In this document: positions 24,390 through 34,923 of the stretch, piece after piece
Numbering within the stretch: the first letter of the stretch is position 1
Layout: every line of letters starts with the position of its first letter
Source: Streptomyces cyaneochromogenes
Lineage (GTDB): Bacteria; Actinomycetota; Actinomycetes; Streptomycetales; Streptomycetaceae
Length of the DNA: 64,000 nt
NCBI RefSeq assembly: GCF_003963535.1
Contig: NZ_CP034539.1
Location: forward strand, 3,720,001-3,784,000
Reading direction: 5' to 3'
Translations under genes and position numbers: made by a program
The notes under the pieces: generated by a model
The model's input: only the letters and a program-made list of their open reading frames with translations
Told to the model about the DNA's origin: nothing
The model's database searches: none

Positions 24390-24601
24390 TTGATGCTCCC
24401 CACGACCATTGAGGGCCTGCCGCACGATCCGATGCCGATGCCGGGTACGGCGAGCGGGCTTGCCATCTGCGGGGGCCTGGGCCGGGAGCCGGCGTGGTGA
24501 ACGGTCGGCCCGTTGAGGCAACGGCACGCATACCGCCGGGGGCGGGTGCGCAGGAGGTGAAGCAGCGGTTCGAAGAACCGGTGGGCGATGGGGTGCCACA
24601 T
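24386..24601 (-). CDS. Small protein coupled to the following hypothetical gene
   Basis: A 71-residue basic protein (MWHPIAHRFFEPLLHLLRTR). ATG at 24599-24601 is preceded by CGGAG about eight bases upstream. Its TGA at 24386-24388 overlaps the next GTG start, which supports it as a real gene. There is no recognisable domain. It is divergent from the XRE regulator. Confidence 0.5.
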   Translation of the reverse strand: MWHPIAHRFFEPLLHLLRTRPRRYACRCLNGPTVHHAGSRPRPPQMASPLAVPGIGIGSCGRPSMVVGSIK

Positions 24602-24674
24602 ATCGTCGACTCCGTTCTGTAGCGATCAACTCACAGACTGAGACGGATCGGGCTAGCCTCGCCAGAGGGTTGGG

Positions 24675-24695
24675 TGTGACAGAGCATTCGTCACA
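24675..24695. promoter_or_regulatory. Inverted repeat TGTGAC-N9-GTCACA before the XRE gene
   Basis: Six-base perfect arms at 24675-24680 and 24690-24695 end at the ribosome-binding site (AAGGGAG) of the XRE gene. Candidate autoregulatory operator, inferred from position only. Confidence 0.4.
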
Positions 24696-24707
24696 AGGGA
24701 GTTGGCG

Positions 24708-25502
24708 ATGAGCAACACGTACGGCGACTGGCTCCGGCAGCAGCGCGAGGCGACGGGGCTGACGCAGGAGGAGCTGGCCGACCGGGCGTTCATGACTCGG
24801 TCGCACATCGCGCATATCGAGGCGGGGCGGCGGATGCCGTCGAAGGAGGATGCGCGGCGGCTGGACATGGCTCTGGGCACTGGTGACGTGCTGAGCACCT
24901 TTCTGCCGCACGACGACGTGGCAGTCGCTGACTACTTCGAGGCGGTACGTGCACTCGAACAACAGGCGGTGATGATCCGCGAGTTCGCCCTGGCGTACTT
25001 CCCGGGCATCCTCCAGACGAAAAGGTACGCGCGTGCGGTCCTGGGCGCGGCGTTCCCTCCGGTGAGTGAGGAGGAGTGTGACAGGCGCGTTGTCACACGC
25101 CTTGAGCGCGCGAAGATCCTCGAAGATCCGGTGACGCCCGTGGTGTGGGCGCTGCTGGACGAGGCGCTGCTACGGCGCCCCGTAGGCAGCCGGGACATCA
25201 TGGCGGAGCAGATCATGCACGTCGCACGTCTCGCCGAGACTGGACGCATTCGCGCGCACGTGATGCCGTTTGGCGTGGGCTTTCATCCACTCATGGGCAG
25301 CATGCTCACTCTGATGTGGTTCGAGGACCAGCCGCCGCTGGCATACGGTGAGGGTGGGCATACGGCGAGGTTGCACGACTCCCCGTCCGTGGTCCGGAAG
25401 TGGCAGCATCGTTACGACCTCGCGCTGAGCGACGCGCTGTCGCAGAAGGATTCGCTGGCCCTGCTCAGGGCCATCGCTGAGGAGTACGGACACCATGACT
25501 GA
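24708..25502 (+). CDS. XRE-family regulator (WhiJ-like, DUF5753 C-terminus)
   Basis: A 264-residue protein. The N-terminal helix-turn-helix is WLRQQREATGLTQEELADRA (about residues 7-26) with SHIAHIEAGRRMPS as recognition region. Residues about 85-260 match the DUF5753-like domain that follows this HTH in Streptomyces (FALAYFPGILQTKRYARAVL, LHDSPSVVRKW). I chose the ATG at 24708 over an ATG-like start at 24702 because AAGGGAG is properly spaced. It overlaps the next DUF397 gene by eight bases. Such pairs influence development and antibiotic production. Confidence 0.9.
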   Translation: MSNTYGDWLRQQREATGLTQEELADRAFMTRSHIAHIEAGRRMPSKEDARRLDMALGTGDVLSTFLPHDDVAVADYFEAVRALEQQAVMIREFALAYFPGILQTKRYARAVLGAAFPPVSEEECDRRVVTRLERAKILEDPVTPVVWALLDEALLRRPVGSRDIMAEQIMHVARLAETGRIRAHVMPFGVGFHPLMGSMLTLMWFEDQPPLAYGEGGHTARLHDSPSVVRKWQHRYDLALSDALSQKDSLALLRAIAEEYGHHD

Positions 25503-25710
25503 CCGATCCATACCGAACGCAGGCCTGCTGAGCGGTTGGCGTAAGTCGTCGCACAGCGATGACAACGCGGGCAGCTGCCTCGAAGTCCTCGACAACCACC
25601 CCTCCGGCGTCCCCGTCCGCGACTCCAAGGCCCCCTACGGTCCGGCGCTGCTGTTCTCCGCCGCCAATTGGTCGGCCTTCGTCACGGCCGTCAAGGAATC
25701 CCAACGCTGA
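25495..25710 (+). CDS. DUF397 domain protein
   Basis: A 71-residue protein with the DUF397 signature LSGWRKSSHSDDNAGSCLEV and VPVRDSKAPYGPALLFSA. Its ATG lies eight bases inside the 3' end of the XRE gene, so the two are co-translated. In studied pairs the DUF397 protein binds and antagonises its partner regulator, which is the likely role here. Confidence 0.9.
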   Translation: MTDRSIPNAGLLSGWRKSSHSDDNAGSCLEVLDNHPSGVPVRDSKAPYGPALLFSAANWSAFVTAVKESQR

Positions 25711-25756
25711 GAAAGAACCGCTGCAAGTGCTCCACTTCCGGCCCAGGTGGAACAGG

Positions 25757-26200
25757 TCAGCCAGAAATTTCCTCAGGTGCCACTCCCCGCACCAGGCCAT
25801 CGATCGCTTGCGGCCACGGACCGAATCGCGCTACCCAGTCGGCTACCAGGTACACCACTCCGTTCTCGTCCATGCCGAGGAAGAAGCGCCCTTGATCCAG
25901 CTCCCCGAGTGGGAATAGTTGGAGTCCCAGCTCTTCACCCCACTCGGAGAACCGGTCCTCCTCTCCCAGGCAGAGGAGTGGGTCCAGTTCAAACGGCTCG
26001 CGGGCGCAGTTAACACCGGGCCCCGAGACGTCGACACTGAGGCCACCGAACTCTCTGAGGAATTCTTGCACCGCCGGATGCGCCCGGATTCCTCTCTCCT
26101 CGAACGGAAGCGTCCATCGTGTGGGATCTACAGTTCGCTGCGGATCCCAGCCGGATGTCCGGAGAACGTCCACTACGTCCGACGAGAAATTTGCTTTCAC
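25757..26200 (-). CDS. SUKH-3 domain immunity protein
   Basis: A 147-residue protein with DVLRTSGWDPQRTVDPTRWT at the N-terminus, FLREFGGLSVDV, and GRFFLGMDENGVVYLVADWV near the end, matching SUKH-3 family proteins. AGGAGG is separated from the GTG at 26198-26200 by six bases, so I prefer it to the GTG six bases earlier. The ribosome-binding site lies within the last codons of the RHS toxin, whose TGA is at 26203-26205, so the gene is tightly coupled. Role inferred: neutralises the toxin tip. Confidence 0.85.
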   Translation of the reverse strand: MKANFSSDVVDVLRTSGWDPQRTVDPTRWTLPFEERGIRAHPAVQEFLREFGGLSVDVSGPGVNCAREPFELDPLLCLGEEDRFSEWGEELGLQLFPLGELDQGRFFLGMDENGVVYLVADWVARFGPWPQAIDGLVRGVAPEEISG

Positions 26201-26202
26201 AC

Positions 26203-29200
26203 TCACCCTCCTGTGATGAAGTCAATGCCATAGTGCCGCACCAGCGCCTTACAACTGTCGCAGGGGCCGACCGGCATTCCATGCTTGGGGTGATCGACGC
26301 TACTGCGCACCGTGACGGCCGCTCCCATGGCGCCATTGGGGTCCCTCCCGTCGCTCAGCGCCTCAGAAATACCACGGGGTAGTCCGCATTGGCCGTGTCC
26401 GCGGCCTCGCTCTTCGACAGGGATGGCGTCCAGGATGCCCTGCACATCGGGATGAAGCTGTGGGGTATCACCTCGACGACTGGACGCCGTATAGATCTCC
26501 CCGTCCCTCAGCATGATTCCCTCGGACACGGCAGGTCGCAGTCTCCCCGGAGTCACCCCCGAAGCAGCATCCGCTTCCCGGCCCACAGCATCGCGCAAGG
26601 AGTCTTCACAGGGGGAGAGACCGAGTGGGTCGCTCCACTTGTGGGGATTGTCGACGTAGGTGGCGGGGTTGGGGGCCGGGGCCAGGCCGAGGGGATCAGG
26701 GGTGAGGTAGCGGGCGGTTTCGGGGTCGTAGTGGCGGAAGTAGTTGTAGTGGAGGCCGGTTTCCGGGTCGTGGTACTGGCCGGGGAAGCGGAGTGGGGTG
26801 TAGGCCGTGGCTGAGCGCTCCCAGGCGGTGGTGCCCCAGAGGGTGGTGCGGGTGCGCCAGGCGATCTCACCCTGTTCGTCGACGAGTTCAGTGGGGGTGC
26901 CGACGAGATCCGTGATGATGGCGTAGAAGCGCTCGTCGACTTCCTCATCGGTGAGGTGCTTGCGCTCTGTCTGGGCTAGGGGGCGCAGGCCGTCGTGGTC
27001 CCAGGTGAGCGTGAGCGCGAAGCCTCCTGTACCGGGGTTGTGAGCGATCTGCTCACAGAGGGTGGCGCCGTCCCAGGTGAACAGAGTTTCCTCAACTGCG
27101 CTTTCACCGTCTGCGGCGAGGCGTTGTTTGGCAGCGCGGCGGCCGAGGGGGTCGTACAGATACCGCCAGACGGTGCCATCGGGCGTGGTGACGTGGGTGA
27201 GACGGTCCTCGGCGTCCCAGGCATAGCGCCACGTCTGGCGTTTCCCGGAGAGTGTGGTCTTGTGGCGGGCGGTGGTACGCCCGACCTCGTCGTATTCGTA
27301 GCGAACGGATCCGGCGGTGCGGATGCGAGTGCCGGTGTATGTGCGCTCTCCGGTCGCCTCGCTGCCAGGTATGCCGGTGGACCAGTCGGCGTGGGTTTGG
27401 TTACCGGCCTCGTCGTAGGCGTACGACTCCGTCCACCCTGCCGCGTGAACGGCACTGACGCGGCCTGCTTGGTCAAGGTCGAAACGGCGGCCACCGCCCA
27501 GCGAGTCGTCGACGCCTATCAGGTTTCCGTCAGGGCGGTAGCTGTAGGCGCGATGCTGAAGTCGGCCCGCGGGGCCGCTGAGTTCCTGCTCGGTGGGCCG
27601 ACCGAGGGGGTCAAAGGCACTGGTGAGGCGAATGACTTCACTGATACAGCGAGCGGTCTCGCGGCCTGCGAGATCACGGGTAAAGGTGAGTGTGCGGCCA
27701 GAGGTGGCCAGCGAAGTCCGGTTTCCCGCCGCGTCGTAGGTCCAGGTGCTGGTCGCGCCGGTTGGCGTGGTGCGGGAGATGCAGCGGCCGATGGCGTCGT
27801 AAGTGCGCCGCAGCATACGGCCGTTAACCGTCTCGGCGAGCACCCGTCCCATGTGATCGCGCTCGATCCCTAGCTGGGCATCCGGCCCTGTTGCGGATAC
27901 GAGTCGGCCACTGGAGTCGTAGCCGAATATGGTCACCGCGCCAGCGGCGTCCTTGCGTACTACGCGGCCTAGCGCGTTTCGCTCAAAGCGGACGGTCTCG
28001 CTATTGGCTGCGGTGCGGGCGGCGAGTTGACCTGCGGCGTCGTGTTCGTAAGTCACCGACTGGCCGTCAAAGTCGGTTTCGGCCACGAGACGGCCGGCCG
28101 GGTCATAGTTGTAAATCCAATACAAGCCCTGCGGGTTGGCGACTCTCGTGAGACGCAATTGAGTATCGTACTCGAACTCAAGGCGCGCTCCGTCTGGGCC
28201 AGTGGAAGCGGAGAGCAGGTCAAAGTGGGTGTACTCGAAACGGGAGACAGCCCCCATTGCGTCCGTGTGACTGCTGCAGTTGCCCTCGCCGTCATACGTC
28301 CACGATTCCGTAGTTCCGTCGGGAGCGGTGCGCGTGGCCAGTTTCCCCTCGACAGTCCACTCCAGATACGTGGTGGCTCCGAGTGGATCGGTGGTGGTGA
28401 CCGGGCGGCCGAGTCCGTCTCGGCTGTAACGGGTGATCGCACCGAGTGGATCAGTGATCTCCACAGGGAGGCCCGCGCTATCGCACCGAATCCGCACAGT
28501 CTCACCAAGTGCGTTAGTAATAGAGGCCAGATTCCCCGCCGCGTCATAGGCATATCGAGTCGTCGCACCGCAGGCATCGGTCGCGTCGGTGCAGTTTCCG
28601 AACTCATCAAATTTCTGTAGTAGTTGCACCCCATCAGCAGTGATGATCTCGACAGGAAGATTCAGTGCGTTGTAGGTGGCGCGAACCTCGGTTCCGTCGG
28701 CGTGCGTGAGACTGACGACGTTGCCGGAGATGTCGTAGGCATACCGAGTGGTGCGGCCCAGCGGGTCCGTGCGGGCTAGTAGCCGGTCACAGGCATCGAA
28801 TTCGGAGCGGGTGGTGTGGCCGAGCGGGTCGGTCTCGGCGATGATCTGGCCACGGTCATTGAGATGGAACTCGGTGACCGCTCCTTCGGCGTTGGTCCAG
28901 TGCGTGACACGGCCCGTTGTGTCGTAGGCGAAGGTGCCGGACAGGTAGCCGTCCGGGCCGATGGTCTGGACGACGCGTCCGGCTGCGTCGTGGACGTAGC
29001 GGTAGGTGGAGTCGTTGCGGTCGGTCCAGGAGGTGATCCGGCCCTGGGCGTCGTAGTCGAACCGCAGGGGCTTTCCTGAGGAGTTGACGACTTCGGTGAG
29101 GTCGCCGGAGGCAGTGTCGTAGCCGTAGGCCATGACCTGCACGGTGCCGTCGGTGTCGGGGCCGGTGTGCAGGGACAGCCGGGTGACGCGGCCGAGGCTC

Positions 29201-30858
29201 CGGTCGGCGGTGAGGCGGAGGTCGTAGCCTCCGCTGTGGGTGATCGACAGGGGCAGGCCGGTGCCGTCGCGGTGGATGTCGATCTGGTTGCCGTTGCGGT
29301 CCTCGATCGTGGTCAGCCACAACTGCCAGCCTTCACCGCGCGGGCGCGTGAAGTATCGGGTCAGGCCGGTGCGGGGGTCGGTGGTGGCGAACTCCATTTC
29401 CTGCGCTCCGAGCTCACTGGTACGGCGCAAGGGTATTCGCGGGCCTTCCAGCGGAAGCACTTCCGGCTGCTGCGGGGTGGGCAGCTGGTCGTAGGCCAGC
29501 AACGTGCCGTCCTCGCGGGCCCAGACCGCCTTGTTGCGGATGTCGACCTCGATACGCTCATCCAGGGTCGAGGCCCAGGAACGGCCGAACCACGTACCGA
29601 AGCTGTAGTCCGACAGATGCGTGCGCCGGAGGACCAGCGGCAGCACGCCGGGAAGGGTGAGATCGGTCTGTTCCAGCAGCATCTGGCCGCTGGCAACGTC
29701 GATCGGGTCTTCCTTGCAGGTGCGGTTGTTCGGCTCCACGCTGTGGTGGCGGGGGTCGTTGAGCGCCTTGTTCAGCGGATCCGGCTTACCGCCGGCCGGG
29801 CCGCCGTTGCCGCCCGGGCCCTTCAACGGAGACGTCGGGCCGCCCTTCCCGTCCTGACCTCCCGTGATCCTGTTCAGGGCGTCCTCGGTGGCCGATTCGT
29901 TGCGCCTGTGGTTGTCCGAGGTGTCGCGCAGCGTCTTCGGGATGGTCTCGCCGGTGTGCTTGACGATCTTCTCGACGGCCTTCTTCATGCCCTTGGTCGC
30001 GCCGTCCACCACACTGTCGATGCCCTGGGTGAACGGATCCCTGCCACGGGTACGGTCGTTGGCGCCGTTCGCGCGGTCCAACGAGCCCGACAGCCGGGTC
30101 AGTGAGCCCTGGCTGATACGGCCCAGGTCGCCGGCGGCCTTGTCATACTCGGCGTGGTCGATGCGCATCCGACCACCGCCACCGCCACCACCGCTGCCGC
30201 TAGGGCCGTCCGCCGAGTTCAGCCTCATCCCCGGGCCGCCGTTGCCGTGTCCGGCCCCACCCCCACCCGAACCGTCGGCCGGGGAGATCGCGCCGGACGC
30301 CAGGTCCAGGACCGCGTCGGCGATCATGTTCTCCAGCTTGGCGGCCACCGGCTCGGTCACCATCGCGATCACCCGGTCGACGATCTCGTCGGCGGCCTCC
30401 TTGATGAGGCGGCGCACCACCTCCCGCATCGCCGTGATCTGCGCCGCACCGATCAGCGCCGACAGGCCGCCGGTGACGAAGGCAAGACCGATGGAAACGC
30501 CGGCCGACGCCGCCATCGCGCCGAGCTCGATCTCGGCCTTGACTTTCATCCCGTAGATCACGTCCGCGACGACGTCCATCGCGTCCGCGAACAGACGGGC
30601 CGCTTCCGGCAGTTGCTCCAGGTGCGAGGTCTTCACCTTGCCCCAGTGCTCCTGCAGCGCGTCCACCGCCCAGCCCTCACTGGACGACAGCAGACGGCTC
30701 ACCGAGGCGTGGGCCTCACCCGCGTGGTCGTCGAAAGCGTCCGCGAGCTCGCGCATCGCGTCCGCCATCTCGCGGTAGTCGTCCTCGTCAACGTTCGGCC
30801 AGTTGATCCCGATGAAGTCCAGGATCTCGTCCAGCCAACCGGGCAGAACGTAGCCCAT
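26203..30858 (-). CDS. WXG-like/RHS-repeat polymorphic toxin with deaminase-like tip
   Basis: A 1551-residue modular protein. Residues 1-200 are a helical WXG100/CpnT-like N-domain (MGYVLPGWLDEILDFIGIN) used for type VII export. A Gly/Pro-rich linker holds residues 200-370. PIDVASGQMLLEQTDLTLPG near 385 opens the DUF6531/RHS cage, followed by many YD repeats to about 1350. RFPGQYHDPETGLHYNYFRH is the RHS core end. Residues about 1415-1551 are a variable tip with HGQCGLPRGISEAL near 1486 and PCDSCKALV near 1532, resembling the zinc-binding motifs of YwqJ-type nucleic acid deaminases. The adjacent SUKH-3 gene is its presumed immunity. The deaminase call is inference. Confidence 0.85.
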   Translation of the reverse strand: MGYVLPGWLDEILDFIGINWPNVDEDDYREMADAMRELADAFDDHAGEAHASVSRLLSSSEGWAVDALQEHWGKVKTSHLEQLPEAARLFADAMDVVADVIYGMKVKAEIELGAMAASAGVSIGLAFVTGGLSALIGAAQITAMREVVRRLIKEAADEIVDRVIAMVTEPVAAKLENMIADAVLDLASGAISPADGSGGGGAGHGNGGPGMRLNSADGPSGSGGGGGGGRMRIDHAEYDKAAGDLGRISQGSLTRLSGSLDRANGANDRTRGRDPFTQGIDSVVDGATKGMKKAVEKIVKHTGETIPKTLRDTSDNHRRNESATEDALNRITGGQDGKGGPTSPLKGPGGNGGPAGGKPDPLNKALNDPRHHSVEPNNRTCKEDPIDVASGQMLLEQTDLTLPGVLPLVLRRTHLSDYSFGTWFGRSWASTLDERIEVDIRNKAVWAREDGTLLAYDQLPTPQQPEVLPLEGPRIPLRRTSELGAQEMEFATTDPRTGLTRYFTRPRGEGWQLWLTTIEDRNGNQIDIHRDGTGLPLSITHSGGYDLRLTADRSLGRVTRLSLHTGPDTDGTVQVMAYGYDTASGDLTEVVNSSGKPLRFDYDAQGRITSWTDRNDSTYRYVHDAAGRVVQTIGPDGYLSGTFAYDTTGRVTHWTNAEGAVTEFHLNDRGQIIAETDPLGHTTRSEFDACDRLLARTDPLGRTTRYAYDISGNVVSLTHADGTEVRATYNALNLPVEIITADGVQLLQKFDEFGNCTDATDACGATTRYAYDAAGNLASITNALGETVRIRCDSAGLPVEITDPLGAITRYSRDGLGRPVTTTDPLGATTYLEWTVEGKLATRTAPDGTTESWTYDGEGNCSSHTDAMGAVSRFEYTHFDLLSASTGPDGARLEFEYDTQLRLTRVANPQGLYWIYNYDPAGRLVAETDFDGQSVTYEHDAAGQLAARTAANSETVRFERNALGRVVRKDAAGAVTIFGYDSSGRLVSATGPDAQLGIERDHMGRVLAETVNGRMLRRTYDAIGRCISRTTPTGATSTWTYDAAGNRTSLATSGRTLTFTRDLAGRETARCISEVIRLTSAFDPLGRPTEQELSGPAGRLQHRAYSYRPDGNLIGVDDSLGGGRRFDLDQAGRVSAVHAAGWTESYAYDEAGNQTHADWSTGIPGSEATGERTYTGTRIRTAGSVRYEYDEVGRTTARHKTTLSGKRQTWRYAWDAEDRLTHVTTPDGTVWRYLYDPLGRRAAKQRLAADGESAVEETLFTWDGATLCEQIAHNPGTGGFALTLTWDHDGLRPLAQTERKHLTDEEVDERFYAIITDLVGTPTELVDEQGEIAWRTRTTLWGTTAWERSATAYTPLRFPGQYHDPETGLHYNYFRHYDPETARYLTPDPLGLAPAPNPATYVDNPHKWSDPLGLSPCEDSLRDAVGREADAASGVTPGRLRPAVSEGIMLRDGEIYTASSRRGDTPQLHPDVQGILDAIPVEERGRGHGQCGLPRGISEALSDGRDPNGAMGAAVTVRSSVDHPKHGMPVGPCDSCKALVRHYGIDFITGG

Positions 30859-31138
30859 CCCCCGTCAACCTCCCCGTGAACGATGCCCGTGACGCGGGCT
30901 CCGTTGATCACTGCATGTGCGAATTCGACCGTAACTGATCGCACTGACAGTGGCCCAGGGGCTCCCGCTTGGTCTTCCTGGTGTGACGTGAATTCGACCC
31001 TCACGTCGGTCGACCTGGCCGAGCCTCTTCGCCTGAGCACCTCGGTTGCGGCCCCCTTTGCGCTCTCCTTTGAGAATCCACAGCAAACAGCCAGCTCCGC
31101 CACAGCCCCCACCCACCCCCACCCCACACGATGCCCGG

Positions 31139-33496
<2,358 letters not shown>

Positions 33497-33538
33497 CCCG
33501 ACCGGCTCCCCAGCTCCCCGGCCCCCCGACCCCACTCC

Positions 33539-33571
33539 ACGGCCCCCGGCTCACCAGCCGGGGGCCGTTTC
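33539..33571 (+). terminator. Rho-independent-type terminator after the GT39 gene
   Basis: A near-perfect 13-bp stem (ACGGCCCCCGGCT with AGCCGGGGGCCGT) has a CACC loop and is followed by TTT. It lies 43 bp past the stop. Confidence 0.8.
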
Positions 33572-33724
33572 GGCGTCAACTATCGCACCCATGCCCCGAT
33601 TTGCCGCTTCACGTCACCCAATGGACACGCGCAAGCCCTCGACATGTCCGCATGTCCATGCCACTCTCCCGATTGCCGCCTCCATTCAACCCGCGTAGAT
33701 CCCCCCGTAGATTGGGAACCCCAC

Positions 33725-34534
33725 ATGCTGGCGACACACATACGCCGCAGCCGCTGGAAGTCAGTGGCGCTGACGACGGCCGCCGTCCTGGTCGGCCTCA
33801 CCACCCCGGCGCTCACCGCCTCCCCGGCCGCCGCGACCACGACGGAGTACGACGACACGTACTACGCCGACGCGATCGGCAAGTCCGGCACGGCCCTGAA
33901 GGACTCGCTCCACACGATCATCAGCGACCAGACGACGATCTCCTACTCGGCCGTCTGGAACGCCCTGAAGGTCACCGACCAGGACCCGAACAACAGCAGC
34001 AACGTGAAGCTGCTCTACAGCGGCATCTCCCGCAGCAAGTCCCTCAACGGCGGCAGCACCGGCAACTGGAACCGCGAGCACGTGTGGGCCCAGTCCCACG
34101 GCGACTTCGGCACCTCCGCCGGCCCGGGCACCGACCTGCACCACCTGCGTCCCGAGGACGTCCAGGTCAACAGCATCCGCGGCAACAAGGACTTCGACAA
34201 CGGCGGCAGCAGCTTCACCAACTCCGGTGGCAGCCTGACCGACTCCAACTCCTTCGAGCCGCGCGACGCCGTCAAGGGCGACGTGGCCCGCATGATCCTC
34301 TACATGGCCGTCCGCTACGAGGGCGACGACAGCTGGCCCGACCTGGAGCCCAACGACGCCGTCACCAACGGCAGCGTCCCGTACCACGGCCGCCTCTCGG
34401 TCCTGAAGCAGTGGAACGACGAGGACCCGCCGGACTCCTTCGAGGAGCGCCGCAACGAGGTCATCTACGACTCCTACCAGGGCAACCGCAACCCGTTCAT
34501 CGACCACCCGGAGTGGGTCGAGTCGATCTGGTAG
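33725..34534 (+). CDS. Secreted endonuclease I family nuclease
   Basis: A 269-residue protein with a signal peptide (MLATHIRRSRWKSVALTTAA ... ASPAAA). The mature part is endonuclease I-like (PF04231): YYADAIGKSG, then the beta-beta-alpha metal region WNREHVWAQSHGDFG, TDLHHLRPEDVQVNSIRGN, and FEPRDAVKGDVARMILYMAV. These nucleases degrade DNA outside the cell. The ATG at 33725 gives the signal peptide. The ribosome-binding site is poor (GGGAA). Confidence 0.92.
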   Translation: MLATHIRRSRWKSVALTTAAVLVGLTTPALTASPAAATTTEYDDTYYADAIGKSGTALKDSLHTIISDQTTISYSAVWNALKVTDQDPNNSSNVKLLYSGISRSKSLNGGSTGNWNREHVWAQSHGDFGTSAGPGTDLHHLRPEDVQVNSIRGNKDFDNGGSSFTNSGGSLTDSNSFEPRDAVKGDVARMILYMAVRYEGDDSWPDLEPNDAVTNGSVPYHGRLSVLKQWNDEDPPDSFEERRNEVIYDSYQGNRNPFIDHPEWVESIW

Positions 34535-34561
34535 GCGACCGGACCCTGTTCAGTCGCCATG

Positions 34562-34626
34562 GACGCGAGTCGCCGCAGACGCGAGTCGCCGTAGACGCGC
34601 CAGGGGCCCGCGCTGCCCCTGGCGCG
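34562..34626. terminator. 16-bp tandem repeat followed by a GC-rich hairpin
   Basis: GACGCGAGTCGCCGYA is repeated at 34562-34577 and 34578-34593. It is followed by a 12-bp dyad CGCGCCAGGGGC / GCCCCTGGCGCG at 34596-34607 and 34615-34626. This is a plausible terminator of the nuclease gene, without a T-run. Confidence 0.6.
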
Positions 34627-34685
34627 TTCGATCACCACCTGTACAGCCGAATGACCTGCACCGATCCGACGCCGTTGACCCGGCT

Positions 34686-34919
34686 ATGAAGAAGATCAGC
34701 GCGCTCGCCGCGCTCACCATGGCAGCCCTCGTAATCGCCACCCCGGCCCACGCCGACGACGGCGACCGGGGCCGTATCAACATCGCCGGCTACTCCTCCG
34801 CCGGCCTCTGCAGGCAGGCACTCGCGCTCGTCCCGTGGGCCGTACCGGGGACCGGCCCCGCGGTGGACGACGCCTGCTACGACCGCGACCACGTCTACGA
34901 CGCGCGCGACGGCCGCTGA
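34686..34919 (+). CDS. Small secreted hypothetical protein
   Basis: A 77-residue protein: signal peptide MKKISALAALTMAALVIATP, cleaved near AHA-DDG, leaving about 54 residues with two cysteines (LCRQA, ACYDR). There is no strong ribosome-binding site before the ATG. It is convergent with the ThDP-enzyme gene five bases downstream. No family is recognised. Confidence 0.6.
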   Translation: MKKISALAALTMAALVIATPAHADDGDRGRINIAGYSSAGLCRQALALVPWAVPGTGPAVDDACYDRDHVYDARDGR

Positions 34920-34923
34920 GGCA

